A stretch of DNA of 52,641 nt from an uncultured SAR86 cluster bacterium. Its GTDB lineage: Bacteria; Pseudomonadota; Gammaproteobacteria; Magnimaribacterales; AG-339-G14. The DNA lies in the NCBI GenBank assembly GCA_902527995.1, contig CABZRA010000005.1:1-52641 (forward strand), written 5' to 3'. Below, one piece after another: positions 18,507 through 26,645 of this stretch (position 1 is its first letter; every line of letters starts with the position of its first letter). Below the pieces are notes generated by a model. The model ran no database searches, was not told the DNA's origin, and saw only the letters and a list, made by a program, of their open reading frames with translations. A program made the translations under genes and the position numbers.

Positions 18507-18941
18507 ATGACACAACTTAAAAAAATTTATTTTATTTACGATGCCGACGGTGGTCTATGGAATGAAATTAAATATTGGATTAATAAAAATCTATTGAATA
18601 AAAAAAGTGCATGCGAGCTATGTGACATTTCTCATAGTAAGTTCTTTGTAAGATTTGAATGGTTATCTTTTATCAAAGAACTAAAGAATCATTACAAAGT
18701 AAAAGTACTACATCGCAATGAACTCCCACAAAACATTCAAGACAAAAATTATCAATTCCCGTGCGTAATTGGTGAGACAGAGAATGAGTTAATAGAAATC
18801 CTGAGTAAGATTGCATTCATAGATTATGGGAATCCGACAAGCGTCAATGAATTAAAAGAACAATTCTTCAAAAAACTAGCAATCCTTGAACACGATTCTG
18901 AATTTGATAAGGTAGAAAAGAAAAAAGGTTCAGCTTTTTAG
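18507..18941 (+). CDS. Uncharacterised small protein with CxxC motif
   Basis: A 144-residue cytosolic-looking protein that I cannot assign. It begins with a beta-strand-like KIYFIYDADGGLWNEIKYW and has CELC at about residues 36-39, then an FEWLSFIKEL helix and a possible second strand VKVLHRNELP. The layout (YDADGG near the N-terminus, then CxLC) recalls a small widespread hypothetical family with a thioredoxin-like arrangement. It begins directly after the engB stop, so the two are co-transcribed. The motif could mean metal binding or thiol chemistry; no function is claimed. Confidence 0.75.
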   Translation: MTQLKKIYFIYDADGGLWNEIKYWINKNLLNKKSACELCDISHSKFFVRFEWLSFIKELKNHYKVKVLHRNELPQNIQDKNYQFPCVIGETENELIEILSKIAFIDYGNPTSVNELKEQFFKKLAILEHDSEFDKVEKKKGSAF

Positions 18942-19027
18942 TTCTCGTTTTGTTCCTTGGCTTTATTTATTTGAATATTTTTACTTCAAGTAAAAAAAAC
19001 TAAAACCCTTAATACTTTGAAATGACT

Positions 19028-19057
19028 TGGCTGATTTATACAAATCAAATATATAAT
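19028..19057 (+). promoter_or_regulatory. Candidate sigma-70 promoter for the SnoaL-like gene
   Basis: TTGGCT (19028-19033) is followed after 18 nt by a perfect TATAAT (19052-19057), 37 nt before the ATG. A GAGGA ribosome binding site at 19083-19087 lies between. The -35 matches consensus at 4 of 6 positions. Confidence 0.5.
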
Positions 19058-19093
19058 TTATGTTATCTTGAAATTTTAAAACGAGGATAATTT

Positions 19094-19576
19094 ATGAAAT
19101 TTATAAAAATATTTTTTTTAATTCTATTTATGGTTCCTTTAAGTGTTATGGCTGGTGGCCATAAACTAGAAGAACAAAACTTAAAAGTTGTAGATACGTT
19201 TTTTGATAACGTTTTAACTAATCCAGAGGTAGCAATGGAACTGATTCATGAGGATTTTGAATTTGAATTCATGGGTATCTGTGAAATTTGCAAAAGGTAC
19301 AATAAAGAGACCTATGAATCGGTATGGTTGAAACAAGTTATTCCTGGAGTTCTTCCTAATGGTATCAAGCTTAATATAACTAATAAAATTGCTGGCGGGG
19401 ACATGGTGGTTCTTATTATAGAAGGCGAAGCAGAAGGTATTAACGGAGAATACAACAATAATTATGCAATGGTAATGCAATTAGAGAACAAAAAGATTAT
19501 ATCCTTTCAAGAGTACATGAGTGATTTACTAGCCGAAACTAGATTGCATAAGAAAAAGATTGTTGATATCAATTAA
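19094..19576 (+). CDS. Secreted SnoaL-like (NTF2-fold) protein
   Basis: A 160-residue exported protein with a signal peptide of about 20 residues ending at VMAGG. The mature part looks like an NTF2/SnoaL cone: the opening helix EEQNLKVVDTFFDNVL, the VAMELIHEDFEFEF stretch typical of SnoaL-like domains, and a curved sheet with NNNYAMVMQLENKKIISFQEYMS. Two cysteines (CEIC near residue 60) could bind metal or form a disulfide. It has its own promoter and a spaced GAGGA site, so it is probably monocistronic. Family members range from isomerases to binding proteins; the role is unknown. Confidence 0.72.
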   Translation: MKFIKIFFLILFMVPLSVMAGGHKLEEQNLKVVDTFFDNVLTNPEVAMELIHEDFEFEFMGICEICKRYNKETYESVWLKQVIPGVLPNGIKLNITNKIAGGDMVVLIIEGEAEGINGEYNNNYAMVMQLENKKIISFQEYMSDLLAETRLHKKKIVDIN

Positions 19577-19597
19577 GATATAACTACTTTTTTTGAT

Positions 19598-19674
19598 TAA
19601 GGAAAGAATTCCCTTCTAAGCGCCCATTGATTAAAAAAGGGGAGATCAATGGGCTTAAGGAGAGAGTTTCCTTA
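19598..19674. repeat. Long compound inverted repeat between convergent genes
   Basis: Nested arms can be read directly. Outer arms TAAGGAAA (19598-19605) and TTTCCTTA (19667-19674) are perfectly complementary. Inner arms GCCCATTGAT (19622-19631) and ATCAATGGGC (19645-19654) form a perfect 10-bp stem with a 13-nt loop. Between them CCTT (19612-19615) can pair with AAGG (19657-19660). It lies after the SnoaL-like gene and before the end of the convergent polA gene. It may serve as a two-way terminator or transcript-end structure, though no uridine run follows. Confidence 0.6.
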
Positions 19675-19725
19675 TTTCTTAGGAGAATGCTTTTTAGACT
19701 AGAGAGTATTAAAAAAGTTCAATAG

Positions 19726-22467
19726 TTAGTGAGCTTCGCCCCAATTATTTGCAATGCCGCTTTCTACTTCTAGAGGCACTTTCAAAGAAGCTGCATTTTG
19801 CATCAGTTTTGAAACTTCACCTTCCACCGAAGCCACTTCTTTTTCTGGAACTTCTAAAATTACCTCGTCATGTACTTGCAGGATCATTTTGGCATCAACT
19901 TTTTCCTTTTGTAGCCATTCATGAATTGAAATCATTGCAAGTTTCATAATATCTGCTGCCGTGCCTTGCATAGGTGCATTAATCGCCGCCCTCTCCGCAC
20001 CTTGGCGCGTTCGGCCACTGTATATTCCTGGCAAGTACAAACGTCTGCCGAAAATTGTTTCGACAAAGCCTTTTTCACGAGCCCGTTCTTTGGTTTGTTC
20101 CATGTATAGTTTAACTCCAGGATATTTAGCAAAATACGAGTCAATGTAATCTTGCGCTACCGTTCTTGGTAGTCCAAGCGCTTTGCCCAAACCAAAAGCC
20201 GACATACCATAAATCAGCCCGAAGTTAATGGCTTTGGCGCTCCTTCTGTCTTCGTCACTGGCTTCTTTCCCGGGTGCTGCAAAAACCTCAGCCGCTGTGG
20301 CAGAGTGAATGTCTTCCCCATTTTCAAAAGCTGAAATCATATTTTTATCGCCAGAGAGATGTGCCATGATTCTTAGTTCAATTTGGGAATAATCAATTGC
20401 TAGCAATTTATGTCCTTTGGGAGCCACAAAAGCTGTGCGAATCATGCGGCCTTCTTCAGTTTTAATTGGAATATTTTGTAAATTAGGATCTGCCGAAGAT
20501 AACCTTCCCGTGGTCGTGACCGCTTGGTGATAAGAGGTGTGCACTCTACCAGTCACCGGAGAAATTTGTTCTGGCAGCGAATCTGTATAGGTACTTTTGA
20601 GTTTAGCCAGAGTTCTATGCTCCAATAATATTTTTGGCAATTCATAATCTCGTGCCAAATCTTGTAGTACCGATTCGTCAGTCGATGGCTGCCCGCCAGG
20701 AGTCTTTTTAATTACTGGCAGATCCATTTCGTCAAAAAAGATGGCCCTTAAATCTTTGGTGGAAGCTAAATTAAATTCTTTTCCAGCTTCTTTAAAAGCT
20801 TTTTCTTCAAGGCCACTAATGCGCTGACCAAGATTATTGGACTGAATTTTCAACTCATCGGCGTTAACTAAAGCCCCATTTTGTTCAACGTCTGATAACA
20901 CCGGAATCAACGGTAAGTCGATATCCGCTAAAACTTTTTCAAGAGACTTAGTTTTGCTTAATTTTTCTTGCAAAACGTTATGGCATCTCAAAGTTATGTC
21001 TGCATCTTCTGCGGCATAATGAGTAGCGGATTCTAAATCAACATTATTAAAAGTGATTTGCTTCACTCCCTTGCCAGCGACGTCTTCGTAACTAGTAGCT
21101 TCGTAATTCAAATAAAATTTTGCCATAGCATCTAAATTGTGACGTGTTGCTGTTGAGTCCAAAACGTAAGACATCAGCATGCTATCGCTCCCAATATTAT
21201 TCAGTTCCAAGCCATGTTGGGCGAGAACGTTTCGATCAAATTTTATGTGTTGCCCAACAATCGGCACTTTCTCTAATAACGGCTTTAGTTTTTTTAAAAC
21301 CAACTCTTTTTTTAATTGTTTAGGTGCCTCAGCATAATCGTGACTGATGGGGATGTAAGCTCCTTCGCCTTCCTTAGCAGAAAGTGAAATACCGACTAAT
21401 TCTGCAGTCGTGAAATCTAAGCCATCGGTTTCGGTGTCGAGCGCAATCAACTTGGCTTTGCTTAACTTTTCAATCAAAGCATCAAGATCTGTTTCTTTCA
21501 AGATGCATTCATAACTTGCATTGATATCCTTTAGTTTGGGAGTTTCTTTTTTTAAAGCTTCGGGTGGTTCAGTTGGTTTTGCCTTTGGAGTCGATTTATC
21601 AACTTTGCTTTTAATGAGTGTTTTAAATTCTAATTCGGTAAATAGTTCAAGAATTTTAGCCTCGTCTCTTGGCTCAACTTGGAGATCTTCAATACCAAAG
21701 TCTAATGTGACGTCTTTTTTAATGGTAGTTAATTGCTTGGATAATTTAAGTTGCTCGATGCCTTCTCTTAGATATTCGCCGACCTTGCCAGAAATTTCTT
21801 CTGCGGATTCAATAATCTTTTCTACGGAGTCATATTTGCTTAACCAATTCACGGCAGTTTTTGGACCCACTTTATTAACGCCTGGGATGTTATCTGAAGT
21901 GTCGCCAACCAAAGCTAAGTAATCGATAATTTGATCAGGTCTGACGCCAAACTTTTTCATCACTCGATCTTCATCAAGCAATTCATTAGTCATTGTATTT
22001 ACTAAGGTGATATTTTTAGTCACCAGTTGAGCTAAGTCTTTGTCGCCTGTTGAAACAACTGTTTTAATGCCTTTGTTTTCAGCTTCAGTGGCCAGGGTGC
22101 CAATTACGTCATCTGCTTCTACTCCATCGACAATAAAAAGCTTTAATCCTAAAGCACGACAAATGTCATGAATCGGTTGAATTTGAGGTCTTAAATCATC
22201 TGGCATCGGCGGTCTGTTGGCCTTGTATTCGCTGTACATTTCATTTCGGAAAGTCTCGCCTTTGGCGTCAAAGATCATGCCCACTGGACTATTAGGATGA
22301 TCTTCTAAAATTCGCATCACCATGGTGGTCACTCCTCGGACCGCTCCAGTTGGCTGGCCAGAGGAAGTAGTTAATGGCGGCAACGCATGGTAAGCGCGAT
22401 AAATATAAGACGAACCATCCACTAAAATAACTGAGTCGTTGTCAGTAATACTTTCGGGTTTTGCCAT
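19726..22467 (-). CDS. polA: DNA polymerase I
   Basis: A 913-residue repair and Okazaki-fragment polymerase with three domains: 5' nuclease (about 1-290, with VDGSSYIYRAYHALP and GVEADDVIG), 3'-5' exonuclease (about 310-500), and polymerase. The exonuclease DxE is intact (ALDTETDGL), so proofreading is expected. Polymerase motif A is LLAIDYSQIELR, the O-helix is RRSAKAINFGLIYGM, and motif C is LQVHDEVILE. The ATG at 22467 was preferred over an in-frame TTG one codon upstream. dsbB starts divergently nearby. Linkage with engB-c4-dsbA is conserved in gammaproteobacteria. Confidence 0.96.
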   Translation of the reverse strand: MAKPESITDNDSVILVDGSSYIYRAYHALPPLTTSSGQPTGAVRGVTTMVMRILEDHPNSPVGMIFDAKGETFRNEMYSEYKANRPPMPDDLRPQIQPIHDICRALGLKLFIVDGVEADDVIGTLATEAENKGIKTVVSTGDKDLAQLVTKNITLVNTMTNELLDEDRVMKKFGVRPDQIIDYLALVGDTSDNIPGVNKVGPKTAVNWLSKYDSVEKIIESAEEISGKVGEYLREGIEQLKLSKQLTTIKKDVTLDFGIEDLQVEPRDEAKILELFTELEFKTLIKSKVDKSTPKAKPTEPPEALKKETPKLKDINASYECILKETDLDALIEKLSKAKLIALDTETDGLDFTTAELVGISLSAKEGEGAYIPISHDYAEAPKQLKKELVLKKLKPLLEKVPIVGQHIKFDRNVLAQHGLELNNIGSDSMLMSYVLDSTATRHNLDAMAKFYLNYEATSYEDVAGKGVKQITFNNVDLESATHYAAEDADITLRCHNVLQEKLSKTKSLEKVLADIDLPLIPVLSDVEQNGALVNADELKIQSNNLGQRISGLEEKAFKEAGKEFNLASTKDLRAIFFDEMDLPVIKKTPGGQPSTDESVLQDLARDYELPKILLEHRTLAKLKSTYTDSLPEQISPVTGRVHTSYHQAVTTTGRLSSADPNLQNIPIKTEEGRMIRTAFVAPKGHKLLAIDYSQIELRIMAHLSGDKNMISAFENGEDIHSATAAEVFAAPGKEASDEDRRSAKAINFGLIYGMSAFGLGKALGLPRTVAQDYIDSYFAKYPGVKLYMEQTKERAREKGFVETIFGRRLYLPGIYSGRTRQGAERAAINAPMQGTAADIMKLAMISIHEWLQKEKVDAKMILQVHDEVILEVPEKEVASVEGEVSKLMQNAASLKVPLEVESGIANNWGEAH

Positions 22468-22491
22468 CAATACATTTAAGAGGTGATTCGT

Positions 22492-22497
22492 TATAAT
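22492..22497 (+). promoter_or_regulatory. Candidate -10 box for dsbB-rmuC
   Basis: A perfect TATAAT 21 nt before the ATG at 22519, in the short polA-dsbB divergent gap. No good -35 is seen. If used, transcription begins near 22504, which excludes the upstream in-frame GTG at 22483 as start and supports the ATG at 22519. Confidence 0.35.
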
Positions 22498-22518
22498 TTA
22501 ATTAAGTTTATTAGACCT

Positions 22519-23031
22519 ATGCCAAAAGTTCTAACCCAGATTGCATTTTTTTTCTTTGGTACGCGCAGAAGAATTCTTGGATCTATTTTATCCGCTTGTA
22601 TTTACCTTCTCATTTTTGCTTTTTATATGGAGTATCGTTTGGGCTTAGAACCTTGCCCAATGTGTATTGTTCAAAGAATAGCCATCGCCCTAGTTGCCTT
22701 AGTTGCTTTGATAGCAATGATTCATCATAGAGGATTGGATTGGTATTTTGGCGCCATAACTCTAATTACCTTGGGAGGAGCTGCATCAGCAACTAGACAC
22801 CTTTACTTGCAATCCTTACCAGCAGATCAAATTCCATCATGCGGCCCCGATCTAGCATATTTAATCAAATTTTCTTATTTCGAAGATGCCTTGCGAATGC
22901 TATTTATTGGTGATGGAAATTGTGCAGAAATAGTATGGAGCCTTTTGGGTATATCCATTCCGGGATGGGTTTTAATTGCCTGCATTCAAATTTTAGTAAT
23001 GTCAGCTCTAGCACTTAAAATCAGAACCTGA
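22519..23031 (+). CDS. dsbB: Disulfide bond formation protein DsbB
   Basis: Inner-membrane quinone-linked oxidase that recycles DsbA. The 170-residue protein has four predicted membrane segments. The first periplasmic loop contains CPMC in LEPCPMCIVQR, and the second has the cysteine pair SCGPDL and GNCAEIVW, the full set required for DsbB. The start at 22519 (MPKVLT) fits the family length and the upstream -10. The stop overlaps the rmuC ATG by one base (TGATG), so the two are coupled. DsbA is encoded at 16574-17197. Confidence 0.92.
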   Translation: MPKVLTQIAFFFFGTRRRILGSILSACIYLLIFAFYMEYRLGLEPCPMCIVQRIAIALVALVALIAMIHHRGLDWYFGAITLITLGGAASATRHLYLQSLPADQIPSCGPDLAYLIKFSYFEDALRMLFIGDGNCAEIVWSLLGISIPGWVLIACIQILVMSALALKIRT

Positions 23032-23918
23032 TGGACTTTTCAGCGCTGACTTTAATCTTTTCTTTATGCACTCTGGCGTTAGTGATTTTTCTCTTTTTGA
23101 AACAAAGAGATAGAGAAAATGATAATAGCGGTCAAAAAGAATTGCTCGAAAATAAAATAGATTCTGTTTCAAAGGATCTTAATGAAATAGAAAACCAACT
23201 TGCTTCGGTTACAACTCCAATCAACGAATTGAACCGTTTTTTAGGGGGTAATGTCACTACTGGAAGATTGGGAGAGTGGAACTTAGAATCGATCGTGAAA
23301 GAAATTCTCTCCGATGGAAGCTATGAATTCCAAGCAAACATAAATCCTGAAAATCAAGATAGAGTAGATTGTGCTGTCAAGACTGCAGATGGAGTTACGA
23401 TTCCGATCGATTCAAAATTTTATGCTGGTCAATACAAGCAATATCAAGAAGCTGGGCAAGCAAACATAAGGGCAAACGTTCTTAGAGATTTAAGAACGGC
23501 GATCTTAAGAGATGCAGACGACATCGCAACAAAATATCTTCGACAAAATTCTACTTCAAATTATGCTGTGCTTTATATTGCGTCAGAAAAACTAATAGAC
23601 CTTGTTGATGAAATAGAAAATTTAAGACAGGACTGTCTCTCAGAAAAGAAGATATTGATTCAAGGTCCAAATACGCTAGCAGCATTTCTAGATACAATAA
23701 GAATTGGTCATCATTATTTGGAGTTGAACGAAACTGCAGCAAAAGTTGCTGAAGTTGTTAGAAAAATTAAAACTCAGTTTGATAGTTTTGACAAAAGTGC
23801 AGACGGAGTTTTAAAAAGATTAGATGCGTCCGTAAAAGAAGTCACCGCACTGCAAACGAGAATAAATGTTTTGGGAAGAGAGCTAAATAAAGGAAGTGAA
23901 GAATTAAAAGATGAATAA
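23031..23918 (+). CDS. rmuC: DNA recombination protein RmuC homolog (short form)
   Basis: A 295-residue protein with an N-terminal membrane anchor (about residues 5-23), a coiled coil (about 35-65), and the RmuC nuclease-like core: NVTTGRLGEWNLESIVKEIL near residue 73, DRVDCAVKTADGVTIPIDSKF near residue 105, and YAVLYIASE near residue 170. E. coli RmuC is about 475 residues, so this is a compact version. RmuC limits inversion and rearrangement at short repeats. It ends at a strong two-way terminator and is coupled to dsbB by overlap. Confidence 0.87.
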   Translation: MDFSALTLIFSLCTLALVIFLFLKQRDRENDNSGQKELLENKIDSVSKDLNEIENQLASVTTPINELNRFLGGNVTTGRLGEWNLESIVKEILSDGSYEFQANINPENQDRVDCAVKTADGVTIPIDSKFYAGQYKQYQEAGQANIRANVLRDLRTAILRDADDIATKYLRQNSTSNYAVLYIASEKLIDLVDEIENLRQDCLSEKKILIQGPNTLAAFLDTIRIGHHYLELNETAAKVAEVVRKIKTQFDSFDKSADGVLKRLDASVKEVTALQTRINVLGRELNKGSEELKDE

Positions 23919-23948
23919 AAAAAGGGGGCAAATTGCCCCCTTTTTTTT
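23917..23948. terminator. Bidirectional rho-independent terminator
   Basis: GGGGGC and GCCCCC (within 23924-23940) form a G/C-rich stem with a 5-nt loop. It is flanked by a run of A on the left and eight T on the right (23941-23948). It can end both rmuC (rightward) and the three-gene secreted-protein operon arriving from the right. Confidence 0.93.
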
Positions 23949-23959
23949 ATAGCTATATA

Positions 23960-24664
23960 TTAATCCCAAGCTTTAATTGGTGTCACTATTCCTCTTCTGA
24001 CGATGGATCTATTTCTTCTAACTGAATTTTGGAATTCTGCAAAGTCTGCATTGTCCATATTCAATAAATCCATAGTAGCCATTAGATTTGCCATATCTGA
24101 TCCGCCGATAAACGCAAAATGAGTGTAATCATCGCCTGCGACAACTCTTTCCACTCCAAAAGAACGAGTGAGTTGTCCGTTTGCGATTGCTGCGTCAGTA
24201 AACTTTTTGTATGCATCTACATAAGAAGCTTCATTTCTGACATTGATTTCAAACACTGCAAAAGCGTTATCTTGAGTCCAATCTCCAGCTTCATAAACTG
24301 ATTTAACTAAGGTTTGTTCTGTTGCCACAGAAACTGCTGAAAGTTCAGTTAAAAAAGTTCCATATTCTGGACAAGTGCTCAAAGTAGCGAAAGTATCGTT
24401 CAAGGCTTGAGCTCCTTCGTAAGTCACAACAAAAGTGTGAGTTTGAGGCTCGTGGCCATTGAAAGCTTCGCCCATCAAGGCTACTGAGAATGGGGCTGTC
24501 TGGCCACATTCAGATGCCATGAATTTATCCATTGCAGCGACTACTGCCGGGGGGTTGCTAACTGTCATTCCGAAATAAGCATAGTATGTATCCTTTTCCA
24601 TGCCATGACCATCGGCGAAAACAAGCCCGCTTGAGATTAGAAGTGTTAGTAATATTTTTTTCAT
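23960..24664 (-). CDS. Secreted double-repeat protein A (dimeric alpha/beta barrel-like)
   Basis: A 234-residue exported protein with a signal peptide ending near FADGHG (about residue 20). Two internal repeats are visible: AYFGMTVSNP...THTFVVTYEG...FLTELSAVSV (about 28-125) aligns with AVFEINVRNE...THFAFIGGSD...FAEFQNSVRR (about 133-228). This strand-helix-strand-strand-helix-strand pattern resembles the ferredoxin-like repeats of dimeric alpha/beta barrel (ABM) proteins, an inference from pattern only. It is the last of three tandem paralogs; a GGAG site precedes the ATG. No catalytic signature or function is recognised. Confidence 0.72.
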   Translation of the reverse strand: MKKILLTLLISSGLVFADGHGMEKDTYYAYFGMTVSNPPAVVAAMDKFMASECGQTAPFSVALMGEAFNGHEPQTHTFVVTYEGAQALNDTFATLSTCPEYGTFLTELSAVSVATEQTLVKSVYEAGDWTQDNAFAVFEINVRNEASYVDAYKKFTDAAIANGQLTRSFGVERVVAGDDYTHFAFIGGSDMANLMATMDLLNMDNADFAEFQNSVRRNRSIVRRGIVTPIKAWD

Positions 24665-24691
24665 TTTTTCTCCTTACAAATAAATAAAAAA

Positions 24692-25393
24692 TTAATTAGC
24701 TGTATACAGTTGTTCACAGACTTCATAGGAATCCGCAACTACTGCATCTTGTAGCGCTACAAAAGCATCAAGAGATCTGCCCCATTCTGCTCCACTGAAA
24801 TATTCATCAACTAGTTTTCCAACAGCAGCTCCGTCTCTTGAGATACCTCTAACTAGTAAGGTTCCAACTTCGTTAGATCCGCCGCCTAAAGAGGTCATAA
24901 TTCCTAAATTAAAATCGTGGCCAGCATCTTGAATTGCAGCTTCCAGAGCTACTCCTGCCGCTAAATAAGCAGGTAGGTTTTCTGGTGAGACAACTACTCT
25001 AGTTACCCTTTCATAACCTGGATCTAACTTGAATCCTTTGAGAGGTTTCCAATTTGCGCTATAAACAATATCTCTTAAGGATTCTAGTCTTTTAGGGACG
25101 TTGTAAACGTCATAATTTTCTGAACCAGAAAATTGTGCTTCCATGGTTGGAAAAGCACTCCAAACAAACATTTCACCAGGGTAATTGTGACCCGATGCAG
25201 TTATACAGACTCCAGCAGCTGATGGTCCCTGCGAACTAAAAATTTGCTCTGCATTTGCTCTCAAAAACTCTGTATATTCTGTTGGGTTTTGAGCTTTCAC
25301 ATGCAGAGAAGTAAAGCCTCCTTCTGGAGCTTGCTGAGCTATCACACTAAATGATATCACTAACGATGTAATTAAAATTAATATTTTTTTCAT
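24692..25393 (-). CDS. Secreted double-repeat protein B
   Basis: A 233-residue exported protein, signal peptide about residues 1-19 (ends ISFSVIAQ). Repeat one is FTSLHVKAQNPTEYTEFL...GVCITAS...MFVWSAF, repeat two is TRVVVSPENLPAYLAAG...GTLLVRGIS. The GVC segment is shared with its upstream neighbour (protein C), and the opening strand plus NP/DP turn is shared by all three. A strong AAGGAGG ribosome binding site precedes the ATG. It lies 27 nt from protein A and 14 nt from protein C, as one operon. Function unknown. Confidence 0.72.
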   Translation of the reverse strand: MKKILILITSLVISFSVIAQQAPEGGFTSLHVKAQNPTEYTEFLRANAEQIFSSQGPSAAGVCITASGHNYPGEMFVWSAFPTMEAQFSGSENYDVYNVPKRLESLRDIVYSANWKPLKGFKLDPGYERVTRVVVSPENLPAYLAAGVALEAAIQDAGHDFNLGIMTSLGGGSNEVGTLLVRGISRDGAAVGKLVDEYFSGAEWGRSLDAFVALQDAVVADSYEVCEQLYTAN

Positions 25394-25407
25394 ATTTCCT
25401 CCTTAAA

Positions 25408-26094
25408 TTATCTTACGTAGACTACTTCACAGGTCATTACAAAACCTCTTTCGAGATCTCTCAATCTTGGAAATTTTGCGCTTGCAGCCATATTCCAATC
25501 CTCATTTCTTGCATCGAGAAATTCACCCAACCTTACCGAGGTTGGGGCTTGTATGACTACCATAATTTGACCCGTGTAATCGCCAGTATTTATTTGAAAT
25601 GCGCCAAAAGTTACATCTTCAAAACCGTTATCTTGTGCAATTGATTGATAATCAGTTAGTTCCTGAATATATCTTTGCGGCGTTTTAGTTGTTACATTGA
25701 TATTGTAATTTGCATACGTCATCCCAACCTCGAATCCGTCTCCAACTGGAGTTAAAGCTGAATAGTGATCAACCATTCGAACAGTTCTTTTATCCGCAAT
25801 TTTTGCAATTTCAGCTGCAATTTCAGGGTCGTAGTAATTTCCACTAAGGGAATCAGAATGGCTATCGTAAAGGCTAAAAAAGTACATGTCACCAAATTCT
25901 TCTGCACCAGAACCAGGCAAACAAACGCCTGAGCTAGTGGTGTTAGAAGGCAGGCTGGTAATTGGAGCGCTTGCTCTAGCCCAGTCCATATATCCCATTG
26001 GATCTGATGTGTTTATTGTAAAAACATTCATTGCTGGAGCTGCAAAAGCAAAACTTGCCAGAAATGAAGTTAAAATTAAAAGTGTTTTTTTCAT
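25408..26094 (-). CDS. Secreted double-repeat protein C
   Basis: A 228-residue exported protein, the first gene of the tandem set. The ATG at 26094 gives a classic signal peptide (MKKTLLILTSFLASFAFA) and follows an AAGGAGAG ribosome binding site; a longer frame upstream adds a charged, signal-incompatible N-terminus. Repeat one is MNVFTINTSDPMGYMDWA...GVCLPGS...MYFFSLY, repeat two is GMTYANYNINVTTKTPQRYI...TGQIMVVIQ. The C-terminal cysteine (VMTCEVVYVR) pairs in position with one in protein B. No known function. Confidence 0.73.
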   Translation of the reverse strand: MKKTLLILTSFLASFAFAAPAMNVFTINTSDPMGYMDWARASAPITSLPSNTTSSGVCLPGSGAEEFGDMYFFSLYDSHSDSLSGNYYDPEIAAEIAKIADKRTVRMVDHYSALTPVGDGFEVGMTYANYNINVTTKTPQRYIQELTDYQSIAQDNGFEDVTFGAFQINTGDYTGQIMVVIQAPTSVRLGEFLDARNEDWNMAASAKFPRLRDLERGFVMTCEVVYVR

Positions 26095-26180
26095 TTTTGT
26101 TCTCTCCTTAAAAAAATAAAAATGGGTATTCATTATCCACTAAAATAGGAAAAGTTAAATGACAATTAGTCGAATATTTT

Positions 26181-26642
26181 GTGAGCAGATTTTTAATTAT
26201 TTTTTCAATTATTTTTTCTGTGCTGCAGCTTTCTGCAGAACAGGAAATAAAAATTATAAGAGTTATCGATGGAGATACTCTACTAGCTGAATCGCGAGGG
26301 ACTGAAATAAAAATTAGACTCTCTGAAATCGATGCACCTGAAATGAATCAACCTTATGGAACAAACTCAAAAAAATGTCTATCTGAATTGATTCGTGAGA
26401 GCTCTAGTTTAAAATTTAAATCCGATGGGCAGGATAACTACGGTCGTTCTTTGGGTTGGTTGGTCACAGATGGGAAAAACCTCAATTATGAAATGATTAA
26501 ACAAGGGTGTGCATGGGTTTATGATAGGTACGTAATAAATAAAACAATTTATAGTTTTCAAAATGGAGCGCGATTAAAAAACATAGGTCTTTGGAATCAA
26601 AATAACCCTGTTGCACCGTGGATTTGGAGAAGAAATAATTAA
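26181..26642 (+). CDS. Secreted staphylococcal-nuclease-like thermonuclease
   Basis: A 153-residue exported nuclease. A signal peptide (about residues 1-19) is followed by one SNase OB-fold domain. The catalytic set is intact: Asp in RVIDGDTLL near residue 31, Arg, Asp and Glu in IRLSEIDAPE near residue 46, and the second Arg in YGRSLGWL near residue 88. It probably degrades extracellular or periplasmic nucleic acid, Ca2+-dependent in the family. The start is GTG without a clear ribosome binding site. selO follows 3 nt after the stop. Confidence 0.88.
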   Translation: MSRFLIIFSIIFSVLQLSAEQEIKIIRVIDGDTLLAESRGTEIKIRLSEIDAPEMNQPYGTNSKKCLSELIRESSSLKFKSDGQDNYGRSLGWLVTDGKNLNYEMIKQGCAWVYDRYVINKTIYSFQNGARLKNIGLWNQNNPVAPWIWRRNN

Positions 26643-26645
26643 TTA

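Noticed and set aside
21521-21922. 133-codon plus-strand frame
   Set aside because: Shadow of polA; the minus-strand frame encodes the 5' nuclease to exonuclease junction.
26095-26180. Promoter between the secreted-protein operon and the nuclease gene
   Set aside because: GATAAT and TTGTCA-like words exist on the minus strand but their spacing does not fit a sigma-70 promoter.
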